From: Planctomycetota bacterium
GTDB taxonomy: Bacteria > Planctomycetota > GCA-002687715 > DRQF01
Assembly: GCA_015485455.1 (NCBI GenBank)
Contig: WFTN01000398.1
Location: 1-7,360, forward strand
DNA: 7,360 bases
Reading direction: 5' to 3'
The notes under the pieces were generated by a model. The model was not told the origin of the DNA, searched no databases, and saw only the letters and a list, made by a program, of their open reading frames with translations. Shown here piece by piece: positions 1-5,319 of this stretch (the stretch's first letter is position 1; the number at the start of each line of letters is the position of its first letter). The position numbers were made by a program, and so were the translations under genes.

Positions 1-36
1 ACCGAATCCGTCGATTTTGAGGCGTTCAATTCTCAT
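1..36 (-). CDS. YhaN/SbcC-like ATPase, N-terminal fragment (runs off left edge)
   Basis: Only the first 12 codons are present, reading MRIERLKIDGFG. This N-terminus is typical of Rad50/SbcC/YhaN-type SMC-like ATPases, where the first beta strand (an 'I..L.I.GFG' pattern) precedes the Walker A loop at about residue 30. Its ATG overlaps the TGA of the upstream metallophosphoesterase gene in an ATGA junction, which implies translational coupling and a stoichiometric partner. In the family, this ATPase forms a complex with the SbcD/YhaO/Mre11-type nuclease and acts on DNA ends. The Walker A, coiled coil and zinc hook all lie outside the window, so the subtype (YhaN or classical SbcC) cannot be settled. 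The identification rests on the short N-terminus plus gene order. Confidence 0.72.
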   Translation of the reverse strand, partial: MRIERLKIDGFG

Positions 37-1433
37 GCTTGCTCCCCTTCTAGATCGATTTCTATCTTCGGTGTCTTTTCGACACCATGGGTGCCATTGA
101 GTTCGGGAGCTGTGGATGGCTCTTCATTCTCTTGGCTTTTCTTACGACGGTGTTCAAGCATGGCTTTGATCTTTTCTTCAAGATCAGTCACGCCGACGCT
201 ATCCTTAATGACCTCAGCGGTGACGGTTTCATCGGAGTCAGGAATCAGGGAGTAGATAGAGTCTGCCGGAGCTTCTTCTTCAACGAATTGCTCCACACCC
301 ATTTTCATGGCCTTTTCGTGGATGGCCAAATCGTGAAGGAGTTGGGGCAGCTGCCCTTTCTTGACGATCTTTGCTTTGATTGCTTCGATTCGTTTGGCCA
401 GCTTGCGGACGAAGTAGCCGCGAATTGTGTTTTCGCTTTCAATCTTACGCAGGAGAGCACTGTCGATGAGTCCAGATTCATCGACAATTTCCAAATGGAA
501 GAAAGTAGGGGCGAGTTCTTCTTGAATTTCTTCCAAACTAGCAACGAACTCAGCGGTTCCCGTCAAGGTCACGCGAACGATGCGGTCGTCTCCGCTGAGT
601 GATGAGAGGGCTTCTTTGAGGGCCGCTGCATCGGTTATTCTCTCAGCTCTTAAATCGAGGTTGATGCAGGTGATCGTCTTTTTGTTGCGAAGCATGCGCT
701 CAACGTGCACACCTTCATCATCGAATTCGACCACCACAGGGCCCTTGTCGCCCAGTTCTGAATCTTCGAAGCTACGTCCTTCTAAGGAGCCGGGATAGAC
801 GAAGGTGGTGGCGCCAATGGTCTCTTCGCTAAAACTCCGCATGCCACCGAGGGCTACATAATCGAATCCTTCGGCACTTAAAGCGGCACGGTCAGGAACA
901 AAGACGTGTTTGTCGTCTTCGGGAGCTGACTCCTTACCGTGGAGCAGAGCAATGTGGATGCCTTTGTCTTCGACTTTCTTTAAGGAAGGGACCGGGTTCG
1001 GAGTCTGTCCCGGCACATAAGTCATACCGTAGAGAAAGACGCGTTTGCCACCGATCTCTCGCACCCTGGGGGCTTCTGGAGATGTGTTCAGGAATAGCTC
1101 AACCCCGGGAAGTCGTTCAGTACGATAGACAGAGTTCTTGTAGGCATAGCTGTCGTGGTTTCCCGGTACCACAGCCACCAGAATGTCCTTAGCCAAGAGA
1201 CGTGAGATGAGTCCTTTGGTGAAACTCCAGAGCTCTTCATCTGGACGATGATATTCAAAGAGGTTACCTGCCAAGAGGACGCCGTCGATTTCGTTGCCCC
1301 GATTGAGGGCAAACTCGATGGCCTCGCGGAAGGCAACGCGGAACTCTTTGGTTCGTTCTCGGGCCTTTTCTGCCAGGTAGAAATTCTTGCACCCCAAGTG
1401 CAAGTCTGCCAAATGAAGGAATCTAAGTCTCAT
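33..1433 (-). CDS. YhaO/SbcD/Mre11-type metallophosphoesterase with degenerate metal site
   Basis: A 466-residue cytoplasmic protein of the calcineurin-like phosphoesterase superfamily, DNA-repair exonuclease branch. Motif I is intact (LHLADLHLG, Asp10 and His12), as are motif III (PGNHD, Asn92-His93-Asp94) and the histidine of motif IV (LLHG, His165). The family's YPGS element follows at residues 213-216 (YPGSLEGRSF). Two motifs are altered: GDLF reads GNLF (Asn57), and the C-terminal GHxH reads GGMR (residues 196-199). Residues from about 250 to 330 form a mixed alpha/beta capping region. The remainder is helical, strongly charged and ends in an acidic tail. The ATG at 1433 is chosen because it sits exactly at the canonical MRLRFLHLADLHLG start, although only a weak ribosome site precedes it. 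The gene overlaps the next gene (YhaN/SbcC-like) by ATGA, as expected for a nuclease-ATPase pair. In the family this subunit nicks and resects DNA ends with two Mn ions. Given the altered residues, activity here is uncertain and it may act as a structural or DNA-binding subunit. Confidence 0.9.
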   Translation of the reverse strand: MRLRFLHLADLHLGCKNFYLAEKARERTKEFRVAFREAIEFALNRGNEIDGVLLAGNLFEYHRPDEELWSFTKGLISRLLAKDILVAVVPGNHDSYAYKNSVYRTERLPGVELFLNTSPEAPRVREIGGKRVFLYGMTYVPGQTPNPVPSLKKVEDKGIHIALLHGKESAPEDDKHVFVPDRAALSAEGFDYVALGGMRSFSEETIGATTFVYPGSLEGRSFEDSELGDKGPVVVEFDDEGVHVERMLRNKKTITCINLDLRAERITDAAALKEALSSLSGDDRIVRVTLTGTAEFVASLEEIQEELAPTFFHLEIVDESGLIDSALLRKIESENTIRGYFVRKLAKRIEAIKAKIVKKGQLPQLLHDLAIHEKAMKMGVEQFVEEEAPADSIYSLIPDSDETVTAEVIKDSVGVTDLEEKIKAMLEHRRKKSQENEEPSTAPELNGTHGVEKTPKIEIDLEGEQA

Positions 1434-1928
1434 GTTAATCTCGACTTAAGTTAGAGCCAGGGGAGATGCTCTGAGGCTGCTTACGACTTCGGCGGGACAC
1501 ACACGTGTCCGAGCCTCAAACGTGAAACAACCACACGCTCTCTCCTATTTACACACGAGAATCATAGGTCTGGAGAGGGACACAGAATGGGGTTAGAGAC
1601 CGATAAAAATGGATTTTGCCGAGGCTTCTTGGACAAAGTTGGGTGAAGAGGCCATGGATGCGTCTGCACTGGGGGATCTTGCTACCTGGGTGCAAAATTG
1701 CCCATGCCCTTGGCTCGGTTGAACCCGACTTTTTCATGAGATCGTGGTCGTTGTGTGAGAAAATGCGGCGCAGAGAACGATTGGTACTACAATTCCTGTT
1801 TGTTCTCATCGAAACACTATATAGCCAGTGGTGGCAGAGTACGGACGCTATGCCGCCGCTGGGGGCCGCGAGGTCGTGAATAATTCGGGTTCAGGACGCT
1901 TTGGCAAACCTGGGATGAAGAATGTGGG
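1434..1928. other. Intergenic region, no convincing gene
   Basis: This 495-bp gap separates the end of the discoidin-toroid operon from the nuclease-ATPase pair, and should hold the operon's terminator and the promoter of the nuclease gene. I could not find a confident sigma70-type -35/-10 pair or a GC-rich hairpin with a T-run for either. Open frames of about 86-87 codons exist on both strands, but they overlap each other, lack ribosome sites and have unconvincing composition. A 37-codon plus-strand frame starting at 1609 has a more protein-like composition but no ribosome site. The one clear structural element is the nested inverted repeat at 1472-1518, annotated separately. Confidence 0.6.
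1472..1518. repeat. Nested inverted repeats upstream of the nuclease gene
   Basis: An outer 7-bp inverted repeat, TGAGGCT (1472-1478) with AGCCTCA (1512-1518), encloses a perfect 6-bp stem, GGACAC (1495-1500) with GTGTCC (1505-1510), closed by an ACAC loop. A smaller C(TTCG)G hairpin lies at 1484-1494. Read as RNA, this could fold into a three-way junction. As DNA, the inner part contains the 8-bp palindrome ACACGTGT (1501-1508), which could be a dimeric repressor site. It ends 39 bp upstream of the nuclease start codon, which suits a leader structure or an operator. There is no T-run on either side, so it is not a standard intrinsic terminator. The pairing is seen directly in the sequence; any role is inference. 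Confidence 0.35.
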
Positions 1929-3752
1929 TCAACCCCCGGTTGTGCTGGCCCGGTTGAGGAAGAGAAGTGCAAAACATGTATCTTCAAAGTTGTTATGCCA
2001 AGAGCCGTTGGAGAATTGAAATTCAACCAAGTGCTTGGCACCGGTGGCATACCAAGGTTTGTTCCCCAATCGACGGAGGCGATAATAGGAACCGACGCGC
2101 TCGACCCCATAGAGGTAGTAGTAGTGGCTGCGTCCGCTTCCCGGATTCATCTCGGCGACGAAACGGTCACCTAACCACTTGAGAGCTTGGGCAGATACCT
2201 TTTCTGATGCTTTGAGCCGTCCTCGATCCTTGGGCAGATGTTGGCCGCAGATTTTCAAACAGGCCAAGGCCGCGGCGGTCATGCTTCCGGTGATTGGGTC
2301 GACTTTTACTTTCTTCTTTGGGACGTAGTGAAATCCTCCGGTCTTCTCCGGATTCTTTAAGAACCAGTCCCATGCTTTCTTCCACACTTTCTTGTCGACT
2401 TTGGCACCTCCCTGTACACAAGCTTTGAGGCCGAGGAGTGCATATTGAGCATTGGAGAGGTCCACGCGGCCAGTGGGGTAGCCCCATAGCCCTTCTGGGC
2501 CTTGCTTTGCGGCTAACCAATCCGCCATGGTTTGCAGTTTGTCCGTATACTTCGTCTTGCTGACGGAGCGGAGAAACATGGCATAGAGTGCGACGCTGTA
2601 GGTCTTTTCTAATTTGAATTTGGCGATTCGTTTGACGAAGTCTTGGATCATGGGGTCATCCCGTTCTAATCCAGACTTTCGTAGGGCCAGCGCCCCCAAG
2701 GACATCACCCCCATGGGAAATTCCTTGGCTGATTTTGATGGGAAATTACCGTCGGGCTTTTGCTTTTTCTTGAGCCATTCCATGCCGTCGTCGATGGCTT
2801 TGTTGACTTTTTCTTGGTCATACTTGGCGATGGGTTCTGGCAAGAAGTCGGCGCCCCCTAAATTGAGGAACCTGATTTCCCCAGGGCTCCAGTAGCTTCG
2901 ATCATTAACGAGCTTGTTAACTTGGATGCGCCAAGTTTTAGCTGTGGTGGGTTTGAATTTGATCTTGGGTTGATTGGTGAAGTTGGCTTTGGTGCTGGCC
3001 AGATTTTTCCAGCGCCTGCCTTTCTTGATTTGAACGGAGAATTCTTGGGGGACACCGCGACCGGTTTCTCCCAAGTGGCGCATCATCAAAGCATCGAAGG
3101 TTTGTTCTTCTGAGTACTCGATCTCAATCCAACCACCATCACCTTTCTTGTTGGCCTCAAAATGAGTCTTTTCATCGCCATCGAATGCCTTGCCAATGGA
3201 ATTACCACCGCGGCTTTTTGTCCATGCCGAGTAGGTCGGCCCGGACCCGCCCCCAGATTTCTCTGTGCTGTCTTCGGGTTTCTTCTTGCCACCGTCATGA
3301 AAGACGATCTCACTGATGGTGCAAGACCATCGGTCGTTGATGCGTTCGGCAATTTCGATGCGCCATGTCCGAGCTGGTTTCGAGGAAAACTTGAAAGTCT
3401 TTCCGTCTTCCATGTTCCCGGTGATTGTCTTGATCGCCTTGAGTTTTCCTGGCTCACCGGAAAAGATTGTGAATGTTTTGGGTGCTCCCCGAAGTTCACG
3501 GATGCCACTGGAAATTGTTACGCTCTTGAATTTCCTCTTCTTCGGATATGTGACTTGAATCCAACCATCTTTGCTCTTGAAGTCTGCTGACCAACGTGAG
3601 CCCATATCGCCGTCGAAGGCAGAACGTGGGTGAAATTTCTCGCTCTGAAAGCTGGATGCTTCGTAGGTTTGAGACTGGGCTGAAGGGGAACAAATTCCCA
3701 CTGCCCAGAATGCGGCAATGATGAGGGGCATGCGGCTGAGTGCGCGGATCAC
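1929..3752 (-). CDS. Exported protein: two discoidin-like domains plus squalene-cyclase/prenyltransferase-like toroid
   Basis: 607 residues from the preferred GTG at 3752, which has GGAG at 3760-3763 with 7-nt spacing and gives a normal signal peptide (VIRALSR followed by a hydrophobic core, likely cleavage after SAQS near residue 27). The frame is open back to a TTG at 3860, but that would put 36 extra polar residues before the signal. Residues about 29-154 and 173-300 are two F5/8-type-C (discoidin)-like beta-sandwiches, each with the 'AFDGD...W/F...W.I.' pattern, joined by a Lys/Gly/Ser linker. Residues about 310-607 form an alpha/alpha-toroid with perfect QxxxGxW (QW) motifs at 417-423 and 579-585 and several looser ones (e.g. 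QKPDGNF). A conserved HYYYLYGVERVG segment lies near residue 545. No DxDD cyclase motif and no thioester motif are visible. It is the last gene of the apparent operon and a paralogue of the gene just upstream, which has only one discoidin domain. A role in surface carbohydrate or matrix binding is inferred from the domains; no enzymatic activity can be assigned. Confidence 0.85.
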   Translation of the reverse strand: MIRALSRMPLIIAAFWAVGICSPSAQSQTYEASSFQSEKFHPRSAFDGDMGSRWSADFKSKDGWIQVTYPKKRKFKSVTISSGIRELRGAPKTFTIFSGEPGKLKAIKTITGNMEDGKTFKFSSKPARTWRIEIAERINDRWSCTISEIVFHDGGKKKPEDSTEKSGGGSGPTYSAWTKSRGGNSIGKAFDGDEKTHFEANKKGDGGWIEIEYSEEQTFDALMMRHLGETGRGVPQEFSVQIKKGRRWKNLASTKANFTNQPKIKFKPTTAKTWRIQVNKLVNDRSYWSPGEIRFLNLGGADFLPEPIAKYDQEKVNKAIDDGMEWLKKKQKPDGNFPSKSAKEFPMGVMSLGALALRKSGLERDDPMIQDFVKRIAKFKLEKTYSVALYAMFLRSVSKTKYTDKLQTMADWLAAKQGPEGLWGYPTGRVDLSNAQYALLGLKACVQGGAKVDKKVWKKAWDWFLKNPEKTGGFHYVPKKKVKVDPITGSMTAAALACLKICGQHLPKDRGRLKASEKVSAQALKWLGDRFVAEMNPGSGRSHYYYLYGVERVGSYYRLRRLGNKPWYATGAKHLVEFQFSNGSWHNNFEDTCFALLFLNRASTTGG

Positions 3753-3888
3753 GGGTCTGCTCCATAGGGGCTTGGGTGCGATTCGGGAACTATCGAGTTT
3801 CTCGACAGGCTGGGACTTTATAACACGTTCTGGGCTACATTTGGCATTCTTCACCTCCAATACGAAGATTTCTCTTTCATGATGAAGG
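3753..3888 (-). promoter_or_regulatory. Leader between the two discoidin-toroid genes
   Basis: This 136-nt gap contrasts with the 3-nt gap upstream and holds three signals on the minus strand. A strong Shine-Dalgarno (GGAGGTG, 3852-3858) sits 4 nt before an ATG at 3847 that opens a 9-codon frame, MPNVAQNVL, ending in TAA at 3818. An extended -10-like TGTTATAAA lies at 3817-3825, without a matching -35. A short hairpin follows at 3793-3805. The downstream gene's own ribosome site (GGAG, 3760-3763) precedes GTG 3752. This could be an internal promoter that lets the second paralogue be expressed separately, or a translated leader. Both readings are inference. Confidence 0.35.
3793..3805 (-). repeat. 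Short perfect inverted repeat in the leader
   Basis: TCGAG-AAA-CTCGA is a perfect 5-bp stem with a 3-nt loop, located 41 nt before the preferred GTG start and just downstream of the extended -10-like sequence. It could be an operator half-site pair or a 5'-leader hairpin. It is short enough to occur by chance. Confidence 0.25.
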
Positions 3889-5316
3889 CTATTTCGATTC
3901 GCTACCCGTGGTACTGGCGCGGTTCAGGAAAAGGAGTGCGAAACAAGTTTCTTCGAAGTAGCTGCTCTTCCACGCTCCGTTTTCTTGTTGGAAGTCGAGC
4001 AAGTGCCGGGCCCCTGTTGCATACCAAGGCTTTGAGCCAAGTTTGCGAATCTTAAAGTAGGCTCCAACTCGTTCAATGCCATAGAGGTAGTAATAATGCC
4101 AGCGTCCAGATCCTGGATTAGTCTCAGCAACGAAGTTCTCACCGAGCCAATGAAGGGCTGCGTCGCATACCTTTTTTGAGGTTCGCAATCGACCTCGATC
4201 ATGGGGGAAACGGTTGGCGCAAATCTTGAGGCAAGCGAGAGCAGCGGCCGTCATGCTCCCCGTCACTGGATCATGCTTCGGTTGACGCAGGGGTTCGTAG
4301 CGGAATCCCCCCACGGGTTCCGGGTTCTTCAGAAACCAGTCCCAGCTCTTGCGAAAAACAGAATTTGGCACCGTGGCACCTCCTTCCACCGCGGCCTTGA
4401 GCCCCAAGAGAGCATATTGGGTGTTGGACACATCAGCCTTGCCGGTGGGATAGCCCCACAGTCCTTCTGAACTTTGGTTCTTGACTAACCAATCTGCCAG
4501 TTCCTGGAGCTTCTTGCTGTATTTCTTCTTACTCACAGAGCGAAGAAACATGGCATAAAGTCCGACACCATAGGTTTTCTTGGGCGTCAGTTTCGACAGG
4601 CGACTCATCAGATCAAGGATAACGGGGTCTTTTCGCGTGAGCCCAGATTTGCGTAAGGCCAAGGCTCCCAATGCCATGGCTCCCATGGGATATTGGGGGT
4701 TGTACCCAGATGGAAATTTGCCGTTTTTCTTCCACTTCTCAAGCAAAAACGCCATACCCTTGTCGATGGCTTTGTTGACATCTAACTGATCTACTTTGGC
4801 ATCTGCTTGCGGTTTGAAATTCTTGTCGCCAAGGTAGGTGAATGAGATCGCGACGGGTGACCAAGTCGAGTTTTCTTTGACCAAGCGATCAACACGAACG
4901 CGCCACACCTTTGATTTTCTTGCTCGAAATCGAATACGATCCATGTTGGAGAAGTTCTCCTTAATGGTGACAGCGGTTTTCCAGCGTCTGCCTTTCTTGA
5001 ACTGAATGGCGTATTCCCTTGGCACCCCATATCCCGATTCCGTGACATAGCGCATGACGAATGCGTCAAATTCTTGCACCTTATTGTAGCGGACCTGAAT
5101 CCACGGGCCTGGCCCTTCCTTGATGGGGCGAAAGCTTGTCTTGGGGTTGCCATCGAATGCTTTGGATACTTCGTGGCCAGGTTTCCCCATTGGCGAGGCC
5201 AATAGCCGGGGTTTGTCGTCCTGCGGAGGACTCTTGCCCAGGCAATTCGTCGCACAAGACATAAATAGAACGATCATGCCGACAAACAGAAGTGATGGTG
5301 TCCTGGGCAAAGCCAT
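3889..5316 (-). CDS. Exported protein: one discoidin-like domain plus squalene-cyclase/prenyltransferase-like toroid
   Basis: 475 residues. The N-terminus (MALPRTPSLLFVGMIVLFMSCATNCLG) is a Sec signal; the FMSC at 18-21 loosely resembles a lipobox, so a lipoprotein is possible but not canonical. Residues about 37-164 are a discoidin-like (F5/8 type C) domain with AFDG near 53-56 and WSPVAISF near its end. Residues about 176-475 are an alpha/alpha-toroid with perfect QW motifs at 281-287 (QSSEGLW) and 443-449 (QQENGAW), weaker copies at 195-201 and near 331-338, and the HYYYLYGIERVG segment at 407-418. The ATG at 5316 is fixed by AAGGAG at 5323-5328 (6-nt spacing), which lies inside the end of the upstream gene. 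The protein aligns along its whole mature length with the downstream paralogue, including near-identical stretches such as GSMTAAALACLKIC and ETCFALLFLNRASTTG. It lacks the paralogue's first discoidin domain. Function is unassigned: the toroid lacks the DxDD motif of cyclases, and a binding or scaffold role at the cell surface is inferred. Confidence 0.87.
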   Translation of the reverse strand: MALPRTPSLLFVGMIVLFMSCATNCLGKSPPQDDKPRLLASPMGKPGHEVSKAFDGNPKTSFRPIKEGPGPWIQVRYNKVQEFDAFVMRYVTESGYGVPREYAIQFKKGRRWKTAVTIKENFSNMDRIRFRARKSKVWRVRVDRLVKENSTWSPVAISFTYLGDKNFKPQADAKVDQLDVNKAIDKGMAFLLEKWKKNGKFPSGYNPQYPMGAMALGALALRKSGLTRKDPVILDLMSRLSKLTPKKTYGVGLYAMFLRSVSKKKYSKKLQELADWLVKNQSSEGLWGYPTGKADVSNTQYALLGLKAAVEGGATVPNSVFRKSWDWFLKNPEPVGGFRYEPLRQPKHDPVTGSMTAAALACLKICANRFPHDRGRLRTSKKVCDAALHWLGENFVAETNPGSGRWHYYYLYGIERVGAYFKIRKLGSKPWYATGARHLLDFQQENGAWKSSYFEETCFALLFLNRASTTGSESK

Positions 5317-5319
5317 GCT

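Noticed and set aside
1604..1618. AAAAT-GG-ATTTT inverted repeat as a minus-strand terminator of the operon
   Set aside because: It is entirely A/T in the stem with a 2-nt loop and lies over 300 bp past the last stop codon, so it is weak as an intrinsic terminator.
1711..1735. Terminator-like TCGG/CCGA stem followed by a T-run on the plus strand
   Set aside because: The stem is only 4 bp, and no plus-strand gene lies upstream for it to terminate.
1549..1879. Overlapping open frames of about 86-87 codons on both strands in the intergenic gap
   Set aside because: They overlap antisense to one another, lack ribosome sites, have Arg/Trp/Cys-rich composition without recognisable motifs, and fit chance open frames.
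1929..2060. Zinc site like protein prenyltransferase beta subunits, from the Asp-Thr-Cys near the C-terminus
   Set aside because: The paralogue has Glu-Thr-Cys, and the protein ends too soon to supply the downstream zinc histidine, so a prenyltransferase call is not supported.
1929..5316. Complement/alpha-2-macroglobulin-type thioester domain, which also uses a toroid fold
   Set aside because: No CGEQ-type thioester motif is present in either protein.
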